Below, piece by piece: positions 1-8,680 of a stretch of 64,000 bases of DNA (its first letter is position 1; every line of letters starts with the position of its first letter). Location: contig NZ_JANWOI010000004.1 of the NCBI RefSeq assembly GCF_027920805.1, forward strand, positions 434,001 through 498,000, written 5' to 3'. The translations under genes and the position numbers were made by a program. The notes under the pieces are model-generated. The model did no database searches. It saw only the letters and a program-made list of their open reading frames with translations, and was not told the origin of the DNA. The DNA is from Govania unica. GTDB lineage: Bacteria; Pseudomonadota; Alphaproteobacteria; Sphingomonadales; Govanellaceae.

Positions 1-1026
1 GGCTACCCCATCCAGCCCGGTCAGCATGCGGAAAATCCGGAGACCAAGCGGCGTTTTAAAAACCTGCTTGAAGTCACCGGCCTGCTCGATCAGCTGGCTG
101 TGATCCAGCCGCGCAAGGCCACCCGTGAGGAAATCCTAAGGGTTCATGCGCCCGACTATATCGCCCGTATTGAAGCTCAAAGCCTCGACCGTGGCGGCGA
201 CGCCGGAGGGCTCACGCCCTTCAGCACCGGCAGCTTCGAGATCGCCCGGCTGTCGGCGGGCGGGGTGATCGCAGCCACCGACGCCGTGCTCGATGGCCAG
301 GTGCGCAATGCCTATGCCCTGGTGCGCCCACCGGGACATCACGCGGTGCGCGACAGCGGCATGGGGTTCTGCATGCTGGCGAACGCCGCCATTGCCGGTT
401 ACCACGCTTTGGAGGCGCGCGGCCTCGGACGCATCGCCTATGTGGACTGGGATGTCCATCACGGCAACGGCACCGAGTCGATTTTCTGGGAAGACCCGCG
501 CGCCCTCACCATTTCGCTGCATCAGGATCACTGCTTCCCGCCCGATACCGGCGGGGTGGAGGCGAACGGCGGCGGCGCGGGCGCGGGCTATAACATCAAT
601 ATCCCTCTGCCGCCGGGCTCCGGCGTCGGCGCTTATGTGGCGGCATTCGAACGGGTGGTCATCCCGGCGCTCGACCGCTTCAAGCCCGATCTCATTTTCG
701 TGCCGTCGGGCTTTGATGCCGGGGGTCATGATCCCCTCGGCCGCATGATGATGCATTCGGAAGGTTATCGCAGCCTGACGCGAATATTGGTGGACGCCGC
801 CGCGCGGCTCTGTGACGGCCGCCTCGTCATGTGTCATGAGGGTGGATATAACCCGCCGACAGTGCCCTTCTACGGCCTCGCGGTGATGGAGGCGTTGTCG
901 GGTATCTCGACCGGTGTCGAGGATCCGTTCATGGCCTTGCTCGGCGGCATGGGCGGGCAAGGCTTGCAGCCTCATCAGGCGGCGGTGATCGATCAGGCGG
1001 CGGCGCTTCTGTCCCGTATCGGCTAA
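1..1026 (+). CDS. histone deacetylase family (class II-like) protein, 5' truncated
   Basis: The frame is open from base 1, so the gene starts left of the window. About 341 residues are visible. Deacetylase-fold signatures are present in order: RPPGHHA, a metal-binding block DWDVHHGNGT, PSGFDAGGHDPLG and the C-terminal EGGYN. These residues bind zinc and form the charge-relay in class II HDAC and acetylpolyamine or acetoin-utilisation-type deacetylases. The substrate cannot be told; bacterial members act on acetylated lysines, acetylpolyamines or other acyl amides in the cytoplasm. It converges on pcm with four bases between the two stop codons. Confidence 0.93.
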   Translation, partial: GYPIQPGQHAENPETKRRFKNLLEVTGLLDQLAVIQPRKATREEILRVHAPDYIARIEAQSLDRGGDAGGLTPFSTGSFEIARLSAGGVIAATDAVLDGQVRNAYALVRPPGHHAVRDSGMGFCMLANAAIAGYHALEARGLGRIAYVDWDVHHGNGTESIFWEDPRALTISLHQDHCFPPDTGGVEANGGGAGAGYNINIPLPPGSGVGAYVAAFERVVIPALDRFKPDLIFVPSGFDAGGHDPLGRMMMHSEGYRSLTRILVDAAARLCDGRLVMCHEGGYNPPTVPFYGLAVMEALSGISTGVEDPFMALLGGMGGQGLQPHQAAVIDQAAALLSRIG

Positions 1027-1030
1027 GCCG

Positions 1031-1684
1031 TCACCATCCCTGTTCGCCGATCAGCGGCACGAAGCGGACCGCCTCATGGACCGTTGTCCTGAGCTCCGCA
1101 CCGTGCCGCTCGATCAGCAGCAGGTTCTGTAAAAATTCTGCCGCGCCGACCGGGATCATCAACCGCCCGCCCGGGGCCAGCTGATCGGTGAGGGCCTTCG
1201 GGACCGACGGCCCCCCGGCGCTGACCAGAATAGCGTCATAGGGAGCCTTCAAGGGATAGCCGAGCGTGCCGTCCCCAGTGATCACAGTCACATTGTCCAT
1301 ATCAAGGTTGCTGAACCGCCCGCGCGCCGCCCGCGCCAGATGCGGCAGGCGTTCCATGGTCACCACGCGCTCCACCAGATGCCCAAGCACCGCCGCGCCA
1401 TAGCCCGACCCGGTACCGACCTCAAGCACCCGGTCGCGCCGCTTGAGGCTCAGCAGCTCCAGCATGCGGGCGACAATATAGGGTTGTGAAATGGTCTGGC
1501 CTTCGCCGATCGGCAGCGCGCCATCGTCATAGGCGAGCGGCTGCATATCCTCGGGCACGAACAAATGGCGCGGGATTTTACCCATGGCCTCCAGCACGCG
1601 TTTGTCTGCGATGCCGCGCGCTTTCAATTGCGTGGCCACCATGTCAGCGCGGGCTTTGGCCCAACTGTCGGTGTCATCGCTCAT
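1031..1684 (-). CDS. pcm: protein-L-isoaspartate O-methyltransferase
   Basis: About 217 residues, normal length for the family. It carries the SAM-binding motif I as VLEVGTGSGYGAAV near residues 87-100, preceded by the family signature GEGQTISQPYIVARM. The enzyme methylates L-isoaspartyl residues in damaged proteins in the cytosol so that they can be repaired to aspartate. An in-frame GTG lies one codon upstream of the chosen ATG; neither has a strong ribosome binding site. It is divergent from the MgtC/DUF4010 gene, with about 90 bases between the two starts. Confidence 0.95.
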   Translation of the reverse strand: MSDDTDSWAKARADMVATQLKARGIADKRVLEAMGKIPRHLFVPEDMQPLAYDDGALPIGEGQTISQPYIVARMLELLSLKRRDRVLEVGTGSGYGAAVLGHLVERVVTMERLPHLARAARGRFSNLDMDNVTVITGDGTLGYPLKAPYDAILVSAGGPSVPKALTDQLAPGGRLMIPVGAAEFLQNLLLIERHGAELRTTVHEAVRFVPLIGEQGW

Positions 1685-1774
1685 CACTTGTCAGTATAAG
1701 TCATTTGTCTGTGCTTTTCATGGACTTTGCGGTGATGCCGGCAAACAATGGGGCAGCAATGATGGAGAGTAGAT

Positions 1775-3088
1775 GTGTCGCTGACGCCGCCACTCGCTAC
1801 GGTTGAGACTTTTCTGGCGCTTGGGGTCGCCCTGGGACTTGGCCTGCTGGTCGGCCTTGAGCGCGGCTGGAGCCTGCGGGCCGAGCCGGTCGGCGGCCGC
1901 TATGCCGGGGTGCGCAGTTTTGCGCTGATCGGGTTGCTCGGCGGCTTCACGGCGGTTCTCGAAGCCATGGGCCTGCGGCTTTACGGGCTGATGTCCTTTG
2001 CCATTTTCGGGCTCATTCTGGTGGTGACGGCGGTGCGGCCATCGATCACCGGGGCGCGCGGCATCACCACCTTCATCGCCGCCATCATTACCTTTGTCGT
2101 CGGCATCTGCGCCGGGTTTCAGGAATTTGAAATCGCCGCCGCCGTCGCCGTCGCCATGACGGTGGTGCTTGGCATGAAAGACAGCCTGCATCGCTTCATC
2201 GCCGGGGTGGAGCGCAGTGAAATCAACGCCGCCCTTCAGTTCCTGATCATTTCCGCCATTGTCCTGCCCATGCTGCCCAATCAGGGCTATGGCCCGTGGC
2301 AGGCGCTCAATCCCTATCAGTTATGGTGGATGGTGGTGCTGATCAGCGCCATCTCGCTGCTCGGGCATTTCGCGGTCAAATGGATGGCGCCGGGCAAGGG
2401 CATTCTGCTGACCGGCGTTCTAGGCGGGCTCGTGTCCTCCACCGCCATTGCCGTCAGTTTCTCGCGCATGGGCACCGGACGGCGGGAGCTCGCGCCCATG
2501 CTGGCGGCGGGCATTCTGGCCGCTTCCACCATCATGTTTCCCCGCGTGCTGATCGTGACCTTCGCCTTGTCTCCGGCTTTGGCGGAAACTCTGTTATTGC
2601 CGTTTGCGCTCGCCATGATCGTCGGGCTGTTCGCGGCCTGGCGGATATGGTCGCCGCGCCGGGACGAAGGCGCTCATGAGGGCGAGATCGAGGCTCCGGA
2701 ATCCAGTTTCGATATCGCGACTCCGATCCAGTTCGGGGTTCTGCTGGCGCTGGTGATGCTGGCGGCGGCGGCGGCGCGGGCCTGGGTCGGTGATCAGGGC
2801 CTGTATTACGTGGCGGCGGTGGCCGGGATCGTCGATGTGGACGCCATCACGGTGACGGCCTCGCGCGGCAGCACGGCGGGGCTTTCGCTCATTGTTGCAA
2901 GCGTCTCCATTCTCATCGGCGTAACCTCCAACAGTCTGGCCAAGGCTGGTTTTGTCGCGGTTCTCGGTGGCGGTCCTATGCTGCGCTTCATCTGGCCGGG
3001 CTTTCTCGGCATGATTGTGGCGCTGTTCGCGGGGCTCGGGATTGAACAAATCGTCAAAGTCGCACTTGACGCGGGGGCTGGCTCGTGA
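1775..3088 (+). CDS. MgtC/SapB family membrane protein with DUF4010 C-terminal half
   Basis: 437 residues, almost entirely hydrophobic helices. The N-terminal third has the MgtC/SapB pattern GLLVGLERGW followed by GVRSFALIGLLGG. The rest matches the DUF4010 type, with paired GVLGGLVSSTAIAVSFSRM and GIVDVDAITVTASR segments. The function of the fused family is unknown; MgtC proteins act in the inner membrane in magnesium-limitation and acid responses. A GTG start was chosen because GGAGAG sits five bases upstream. The next gene, phoX, follows after about 35 bases and may be co-transcribed. Confidence 0.85.
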   Translation: MSLTPPLATVETFLALGVALGLGLLVGLERGWSLRAEPVGGRYAGVRSFALIGLLGGFTAVLEAMGLRLYGLMSFAIFGLILVVTAVRPSITGARGITTFIAAIITFVVGICAGFQEFEIAAAVAVAMTVVLGMKDSLHRFIAGVERSEINAALQFLIISAIVLPMLPNQGYGPWQALNPYQLWWMVVLISAISLLGHFAVKWMAPGKGILLTGVLGGLVSSTAIAVSFSRMGTGRRELAPMLAAGILAASTIMFPRVLIVTFALSPALAETLLLPFALAMIVGLFAAWRIWSPRRDEGAHEGEIEAPESSFDIATPIQFGVLLALVMLAAAAARAWVGDQGLYYVAAVAGIVDVDAITVTASRGSTAGLSLIVASVSILIGVTSNSLAKAGFVAVLGGGPMLRFIWPGFLGMIVALFAGLGIEQIVKVALDAGAGS

Positions 3089-3123
3089 TGCTCTCTGCGC
3101 GCATTTTTGCGTGAGGATTTATC

Positions 3124-5010
3124 ATGCCCCCGGTCACCCGCCAGACACTTGCCGAGCTTGTTGACGTTCGTCTGGATCGTCGCCAGATTCTGGGGGGCGG
3201 AGCGCTGGCCCTCGGTGCTCTTTTCGGCAGCACGGCGCTTGCCGGAGCGGCCAAAGCGCGCGGGTCCAGCCTGACCTTTTCCGAAGTCGAGCGCGGCAAT
3301 GACCCGCATCATCACATCGCGCCGGGTTACCGGGCCGAGGTTCTGATCCGTTGGGGCGATCCGGTGGCGAAGGATGCGCCTCCCTTCGACCCGAACAACC
3401 AGACCGCCGAGGCCCAGCAGCGGCAGTTCGGCTATAACAATGATTTCATCGGCTATGTGCCGCTGCCGCTCGGGTCCAAATCGTCCGATCGCGGGCTGCT
3501 TTGCGTCAATCATGAGTATACGATCCCGCATCTCATGTACCCGGACCTCAAGCCCGGTATGCAAAAAGCCATGCCAAAGCGCATGGTCGATATCGAGATG
3601 GCCGCCCATGGCCATACGGTGATCGAGATCAAGCGCAGCCACGGCCAGTGGGAGACGGTGCCGGACAGCCTGTTCAACCGCCGCATCGACGCACTCTCGA
3701 CCATCTTCCGGGTCGGCGGCCCGGCCGCCGGCCATGACCGGCTGAAGACCGAAGACGACCCCACCGGCACGCGGGTGATCGGCACCCTCACCAATTGTTC
3801 GGGTGGGGTGACGCCCTGGGGCACGATCCTGAGCGGCGAGGAAAACATCAATAAATATTTCACCGGCCGCCCCGCCCGCACGGTGGAAGCCGCGAACCAT
3901 CATCGCTATGGCATCGGCGCGGCCTATGCCTTCCGCTGGGCTCATATCTACGAACGCTTTGACGTCGAGGAAGAACCGAACGAGCCCAATCGCTTCGGCT
4001 GGGTGGTCGAAATCGACCCCTATGATCCTCATGCCACGCCGGTCAAACGCACGTCGCTTGGCCGGTTTTTCCATGAGGCGGCAACCACCCTCGTCAACAA
4101 GGACGGCCGCGTGGTGTGTTACATGGGCGATGATACGGCCAACGAATATCTGTATCGCTTCATAACGCGCGGCAAATTCGATGCCCGCAACCGCGAACGC
4201 AACCGCGATCTGCTGGATGACGGCGTGCTGTCGGTGGCGCAGTTTTCCGAGGACGGCACTCTGCGCTGGTTGCCGCTCATCTGGGGGCAGGGCCCGCTCA
4301 CGGTGGAGAACGGCTTCGCCTCACAAGCCGATGTGCTGATCGAGGCGCGCCGCGCCGGGGATCTTCTGGGGGCAACCCCCATGGACCGGCCCGAGGATGT
4401 GGAAACCAATCCGGTCACAGGCAGCGTCTTTGCGTCCCTGACCAACAACCTGAAACGCAAACCGGCCGATATCGACGGTGCCAACCCACGGCCGCGCAAC
4501 CGCGATGGCCATATCATCGAAATGACCCCGCCCGGCGGACGCGGCAAGGCCGCCGATCACACGGCGGATGTCTATAAATGGGATATCTTCATTCTCGGCG
4601 GTGATCCCCGGGTGGCCCGTGATCAGGCCCATTACAATTCGCTGCCCACCGACGACGGCTGGATTTCCTGCCCTGACAATATCGCCTTCGACCCCAAAGG
4701 CCGCATCTGGATCGCCACCGACGGCCTGCCCGAACGCAACATTGCCGACGGCCTATTCGCCGCCGATGTAGAAGGCCCGGGACGCGGCCAGACCCGCCGC
4801 TTTTTCAGCTGCCCCATCGGCGCCGAAATGTGCGGCCCATTCTTCACCCCGGACGGCACCACTCTGTTCCTCGCGGTACAACACCCCGGCGACACCGCCA
4901 ACAGCACCTACGCCGACCCCGACACCCGCTGGCCCGATTTCAAAGACGACATGCCCCCCCGCCCCTCCGTCATAGCCATCACCAAAATCGGCGGCGGCCC
5001 CATCGGCTGA
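3124..5010 (+). CDS. PhoX family (DUF839) alkaline phosphatase, Tat-exported
   Basis: 628 residues. The N-terminus carries a twin-arginine signal (R19-R20, then QILGGGALALGALFG), so the protein is exported folded, as expected for calcium- and iron-dependent PhoX phosphatases. Family blocks seen include FGYNNDFIGYVPL, LLCVNHEYT, NCSGGVTPWGTILSGEE, GRFFHEAATTL, YMGDDTANEYLYRF and DNIAFDPKGRIWIATDG. PhoX proteins hydrolyse phosphate monoesters in the periplasm; some DUF839 members have no proven activity, so the substrate is inferred. No Pho box was looked for systematically. A hairpin at 5061-5089 lies downstream. Confidence 0.9.
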   Translation: MPPVTRQTLAELVDVRLDRRQILGGGALALGALFGSTALAGAAKARGSSLTFSEVERGNDPHHHIAPGYRAEVLIRWGDPVAKDAPPFDPNNQTAEAQQRQFGYNNDFIGYVPLPLGSKSSDRGLLCVNHEYTIPHLMYPDLKPGMQKAMPKRMVDIEMAAHGHTVIEIKRSHGQWETVPDSLFNRRIDALSTIFRVGGPAAGHDRLKTEDDPTGTRVIGTLTNCSGGVTPWGTILSGEENINKYFTGRPARTVEAANHHRYGIGAAYAFRWAHIYERFDVEEEPNEPNRFGWVVEIDPYDPHATPVKRTSLGRFFHEAATTLVNKDGRVVCYMGDDTANEYLYRFITRGKFDARNRERNRDLLDDGVLSVAQFSEDGTLRWLPLIWGQGPLTVENGFASQADVLIEARRAGDLLGATPMDRPEDVETNPVTGSVFASLTNNLKRKPADIDGANPRPRNRDGHIIEMTPPGGRGKAADHTADVYKWDIFILGGDPRVARDQAHYNSLPTDDGWISCPDNIAFDPKGRIWIATDGLPERNIADGLFAADVEGPGRGQTRRFFSCPIGAEMCGPFFTPDGTTLFLAVQHPGDTANSTYADPDTRWPDFKDDMPPRPSVIAITKIGGGPIG

Positions 5011-5060
5011 AACATGGATGGCCGGTGTCCACGCCTGGTCATGACAAGTTCCAAAATCCC

Positions 5061-5089
5061 TGGATTACCGGGCTAGACCCGGTAATCCA
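5061..5089. repeat. inverted-repeat hairpin downstream of phoX
   Basis: TGGATTACCGGG and CCCGGTAATCCA flank a five-base loop, a perfect 12-bp stem. It is a diverged single copy of the hairpin repeat also found at 31876-31960 and 45497-45578. It may also end transcription of phoX, but no T-tract follows. Confidence 0.8.
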
Positions 5090-5101
5090 TTTGTCTCCCT
5101 A

Positions 5102-5312
5102 CCCACCGTTCGCCCTGAGGAGCCCGCAAGGGCGTCTCGAAGGGCAGGACCACGAGGTCACGTGCTTCGAGACAGCCCCTCCCGGGGCTTCCTCAGCACG
5201 AACGGGTATGTTGTCGGGAAATTTAAACCGCGTCAGCCTTGGGGGCGGTCTTCCCCACCCACCGTTCGTGCTGAGGAGGGGCCAGAGGCCCCGTCTCGAA
5301 GCACGCGACCAC
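5102..5312. repeat. three copies of a ~50-bp palindromic extragenic repeat
   Basis: Three related units lie head to tail and inverted. Unit 1 is 5102-5150 (CACCGTTCGCCCTGAGGAG ... GTCTCGAAGGGC). Unit 2 at 5161-5206 is in opposite orientation (GTGCTTCGAGAC ... CTCAGCACGAACGG). Unit 3 at about 5258-5312 repeats the first orientation. Each unit can fold into a hairpin. The pattern resembles the REP-like elements common between genes of alphaproteobacteria. With the hairpin at 5061 it fills the roughly 310-bp gap between phoX and the CoA-ester lyase, where no gene was found. Confidence 0.8.
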
Positions 5313-5320
5313 AGGTAAAA

Positions 5321-6367
5321 TCAAAGCCCGTAACCCACGGCCCGTTCCGGATCCCGCGCTGCCACTTCGCGGGCGAGGTCGACGATGACTTTGGCTTGTT
5401 TCCAGGTGGCGTCATCCTGCATCTTGCCGTCGATCATTACGGCCCCGGTGCCATCGGGCATGGCATCAAGAATTTTCTTGGCGAAGATCACTTCTCCGGC
5501 ATCCGGGCTGAACACCCGTTTCGCGATATCGATCTGGGTCGGATGCAGCGACCAGGCACCGACGCAGCCGAGCAGGAACGCATTGCGGAACTGCGCCTCG
5601 CAGGCGTCGAGATCGGAGAAATCGCCGAACGGGCCATAGAACGCCTTGATGCCATAGGCCATGCAGGCGTCGACCATCTTGGCCACGGTATAATGCCAGG
5701 GGTCCTGCTGATACAGCGTGCGCGGGACGCCGTCGCCTTTCGCATCCTCCAGCACGCCATAGAACGGATGGCCGCCACCGACGCGGGTGGTCTTCATGCC
5801 GCGCGACGCTGCAAGGTCGGCGGGCCCAAGGCTCATGCCATGCATGCGCGGGCTGGCCCCGGCGATGGCTTCGACATTATTGACGCCCTCGGCGGTCTCC
5901 AGAATGGCATGGATCATGATCGGTTTGGTGATGCCGTTCCGAGCTTCAAGCTGGGCCAGCAACTGATCGAGATAATGGATATCCCACGGCCCCTCGACCT
6001 TCGGCAGCATGATGACGTCCAGCTTCTGGCCGATGGCGGGCACGATCTCCATCAGGTCCTCAAGCACCCAGGGGCTGTTGAGGCAATTGATGCGGGTCCA
6101 AAGCCCGGTCGCGCCGAAATCGGTATTGCGCGCCACCTCGATAAAGCCCCGGCGCGCGGCGTCCTTGGCGTCAGCCGGGATGGCGTCTTCGAGATTGCCG
6201 AGGATGACATCGACCTTGCCGACCATCTCCGGCACCTTGGCGCGCATTTTTTCGTTCTGCGGCGGAAAGAAATGGATCATCCGCTCAAGCTTGACCGGAA
6301 GCTCCCTGAGCGGCTGCGGTGCGCCGATGGCGAGCGGTTTATAGAAAGACCGGGGCGTTTTCTGCAT
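5321..6367 (-). CDS. HpcH/HpaI aldolase / citrate-lyase-beta family CoA-ester lyase
   Basis: 348 residues with the TIM-barrel fold typical of malyl-CoA/citramalyl-CoA lyases. Seen are [15 protein letters not shown] (acidic metal-ligand region), [65 protein letters not shown] and [15 protein letters not shown]. The spacing is close to that of L-malyl-CoA/beta-methylmalyl-CoA lyase, which cleaves 3-hydroxy-dicarboxyl-CoA esters to acetyl- or propionyl-CoA and glyoxylate. A malyl-CoA thioesterase paralogue cannot be excluded. The gene stands alone; its neighbours give no pathway hint. Confidence 0.85.
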   Translation of the reverse strand: MQKTPRSFYKPLAIGAPQPLRELPVKLERMIHFFPPQNEKMRAKVPEMVGKVDVILGNLEDAIPADAKDAARRGFIEVARNTDFGATGLWTRINCLNSPWVLEDLMEIVPAIGQKLDVIMLPKVEGPWDIHYLDQLLAQLEARNGITKPIMIHAILETAEGVNNVEAIAGASPRMHGMSLGPADLAASRGMKTTRVGGGHPFYGVLEDAKGDGVPRTLYQQDPWHYTVAKMVDACMAYGIKAFYGPFGDFSDLDACEAQFRNAFLLGCVGAWSLHPTQIDIAKRVFSPDAGEVIFAKKILDAMPDGTGAVMIDGKMQDDATWKQAKVIVDLAREVAARDPERAVGYGL

Positions 6368-6481
6368 GGCGGGCTGTCCCTCTCGTCAGCTTCTGTTGCG
6401 GCGCAGCATATCCCGCGCCGCGCCGCGCGCCAAGAAAATTTGTCCGGACTTTTGCGCGTGAACCACCCGGAGCCATGAGGA

Positions 6482-6672
6482 TCAGCGATATTTGAGAGCG
6501 TCGGCGATCTTTTGCTCGGTCTTATACTGACTGAGCGCATAAACCGCCCACAGCGCCGCCGGAATCCAGCCAATCAGGGTGATTTGCAGGATCAGACAGA
6601 AAAACCCGGCAAAGGGCCGTCCGATGGTGAAAAACACCATGAACGGTAGAAAATTGCAAGCAACAGACGCAT
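6482..6672 (-). pseudogene. Pmp3/YqaE (UPF0057) small membrane protein, single-base frameshift near the start
   Basis: From an ATG at 6672, behind AGGA, the reading frame starts MRLLLAIF and then breaks. The rest of a typical Pmp3/YqaE protein (FFTIGRPFAGFFCLILQ, LIGWIPAALWAVYALSQY) is in another frame down to the stop at 6482. The span is 191 bases, one short of a multiple of three. One base inserted after the eighth codon would restore a normal 63-residue protein with two membrane segments. A shorter product could start at an in-frame ATG at 6640 (52 residues). The family affects membrane potential and salt tolerance. It directly follows mscS on the same strand. Confidence 0.8.
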
Positions 6673-6681
6673 GTGAAGGTC

Positions 6682-7542
6682 CTATTTGGCGGCGGGTGGA
6701 AGGGGCTGATTGAGCGACACCTGATGCGGGTAGGGGATGTCGATGCCCTCGGCTTCGAAGCGTTCTTTGATGGATTTATTCAGACTGAAGCGAACTGCCC
6801 AATAGTCCGGCGTCTTGGTCCAGGCGCGTATGGCGAGATCAAGCGTGCTCGGCCCGAAGGCTGCAAGCTGCACTTCGGCGGCCGGATTATGCAGGATGCG
6901 CGGGTCAGCGGCCATGATGTCTTTCAACACCGAAAACACATGATCCAGTTTCGCCTCATGGGCGACGCCGAGGGTGAGTTCGATTCGCCGGGTGGGATTG
7001 ACGCTCATGTTCTTGACCGCATTGGCCCAGATCAGCCCATTCGGAACCATGATGCGGATATTTTCGCTGGTGTTGATTTCGGTGACGAACAACGACATCT
7101 CCTTGACCGTGCCGGAAGCGCCTTGAACTTCAACGGAATCACCGACGCGGAAGGGTCTGAAAATCAACAACATGACCCCGGCCGCCACGTTGCTGAGGGT
7201 GCCCTGAAGGGCAAGGCCGACTGCGAGACCCGCGGCACCCAACACGGCAATCAGACTGGTGGTCTGGACCCCGAACTGGCTCAGCACGGCGATGACCGTA
7301 ATGATCATGATAGCATATTTAACGAAGCTCGACAGGAAACTGACCAACGTCAGATCAATGCGCGGCAACCTGCTCAAGCGCCGGCTGACAAACCCGCGGC
7401 CCCAGTTTGCAAGGCTCCAGCCGATGATCAGGATCAGAATGGCTGCAACAATATCGAGGCCATATTTCACAAGCGTCGCGACCAGTTCAGTCATGGCCTG
7501 GTCAAGCTTTGCGGTGGTGATCGATCTGCCATCTAATTCCAT
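6682..7542 (-). CDS. small-conductance mechanosensitive channel (MscS family)
   Basis: 286 residues. Three membrane segments are visible, the last being the pore helix (GAAGLAVGLALQGTLSNVAAGVMLL), followed by the MscS beta domain (FRPFRVGDSVEVQGASGTVKEMSLFVTEI) and the mixed C-terminal domain. The length equals E. coli MscS. The channel opens under membrane tension and releases solutes during hypo-osmotic shock. The start at 7542 follows GAGGCGACC. The frameshifted Pmp3/YqaE gene is ten bases downstream, so the two probably form an osmotic or membrane-stress transcription unit. Confidence 0.93.
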   Translation of the reverse strand: MELDGRSITTAKLDQAMTELVATLVKYGLDIVAAILILIIGWSLANWGRGFVSRRLSRLPRIDLTLVSFLSSFVKYAIMIITVIAVLSQFGVQTTSLIAVLGAAGLAVGLALQGTLSNVAAGVMLLIFRPFRVGDSVEVQGASGTVKEMSLFVTEINTSENIRIMVPNGLIWANAVKNMSVNPTRRIELTLGVAHEAKLDHVFSVLKDIMAADPRILHNPAAEVQLAAFGPSTLDLAIRAWTKTPDYWAVRFSLNKSIKERFEAEGIDIPYPHQVSLNQPLPPAAK

Positions 7543-7573
7543 GGTCGCCTCATCGGTCGGAGTTTAAAAAGAC

Positions 7574-7601
7574 GAAAGCCGACCTTATAAGGTCGGCTTT
7601 C
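7574..7601 (-). terminator. intrinsic terminator of the polyamine operon
   Basis: A perfect 14-bp self-complementary stem (GAAAGCCGACCTTA paired with TAAGGTCGGCTTTC) lies 25 bases after the stop of the deoxyhypusine-synthase-like gene. On the minus strand it is followed by GTCTTTTT, giving a U-rich tail. Confidence 0.8.
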
Positions 7602-7625
7602 AAAATCAAAGTCGGTGCGTGCCGA

Positions 7626-8669
7626 TCAATCGAACAGCTTGCCGAACTTACGCGGGCTGCGATCTTTCCACAGGCCACGATGATAAGCGTCCGACGCGAG
7701 GAGCGGAATAACGCTCGTCGCTTCGGCGAACACCATCTGTTCGTAAGCCATGTCGACCTTGCCCCATGAGCAGGCTTCTTTCAGTGTCGAGGACGAGCAA
7801 GCGCCATCGCGGCTGTCGGCAACCGTGATCTGCACAGCATATTTGTGCATTTCGACGTTTTCATGGCCAAGGATTTCGGCGCAGACAACCGTGTCCTGCA
7901 CGAAGTTCTTCGGGACCCCGCCGCCGACCATCAAAAGACCGGTGGTGCCGGCGGCAACCTTGATGTCCGTCAGTTCACGGAAATCGGCGATGGCGTCGAG
8001 GGTCATGTAAGGCTTTTTGGCCTTGGCGTTTTCCACTTGATGCACCACGAGACCGAACCCGGCGCTCGAATCGGTGAAGGCCGGGCAGAAGATCGGCACG
8101 TCATGATCGAAGCAGGTCTCGATCAGGCTGTCCTTCTTCTTTGAATTGGCTTTCAGCCAGCGGCCCATCTCATAGATGAACTCGCGCGAGGAATAGGGAC
8201 GCGCGGGCAGGCTGTCGGCGATTTCCTTGATGGTGTGATCGCAGGCCTGAAGCTCTTCTTCGTCGATATAGGTGTCATAGATGCGGTCGATGTAAAGATC
8301 GCGCAGATCCATGTCATTGACGAATTGGCTGCCCTGATAATGGCGATAGCCAAGCGCTTCAAAGAAATCCATGTCGACGATGGAGGCCCCGGTGGCGACG
8401 ATGGCGTCAACCATGCCGCGCTTCACCAGCTCCACATAAACCTGCATGCAGCCGGCGGCCGAGGTCGAGCCGGCCAGCGTCAGGATGATCGAGCATTTCT
8501 TGTCTTCGAGCATCATGTTGTAGATGTCGGTGGCCCGCGCCAGATCGCGCGAGGTGAAGGACATCTTGCGCATGGAATCGATGATCGGCCGGGCATCAAA
8601 AGACGTGATGTCGATATGTTCGACCGGGCTGTTGAGAATGGCGGCTTTGGTGTTTGGAGTGGTGGTCAC
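7626..8669 (-). CDS. deoxyhypusine synthase-like protein (polyamine-type NAD-dependent aminobutyl transferase)
   Basis: 347 residues of the deoxyhypusine synthase family. The catalytic lysine block is present as EACSWGKVD (K304), and the NAD-binding pattern includes LTLAGSTSAAG and GGGVPKNFV. In eukaryotes the family transfers an aminobutyl group from spermidine to eIF5A. Bacteria lack eIF5A, and bacterial homologues are linked to homospermidine-like or guanidino-polyamine synthesis; the exact product here is inferred. The GTG start has AGGA nine bases upstream. It is 11 bases downstream of a PLP amino-acid decarboxylase and shares its terminator, supporting a polyamine role. Confidence 0.88.
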   Translation of the reverse strand: MTTTPNTKAAILNSPVEHIDITSFDARPIIDSMRKMSFTSRDLARATDIYNMMLEDKKCSIILTLAGSTSAAGCMQVYVELVKRGMVDAIVATGASIVDMDFFEALGYRHYQGSQFVNDMDLRDLYIDRIYDTYIDEEELQACDHTIKEIADSLPARPYSSREFIYEMGRWLKANSKKKDSLIETCFDHDVPIFCPAFTDSSAGFGLVVHQVENAKAKKPYMTLDAIADFRELTDIKVAAGTTGLLMVGGGVPKNFVQDTVVCAEILGHENVEMHKYAVQITVADSRDGACSSSTLKEACSWGKVDMAYEQMVFAEATSVIPLLASDAYHRGLWKDRSPRKFGKLFD

Positions 8670-8680
8670 GATGAGAGTCC

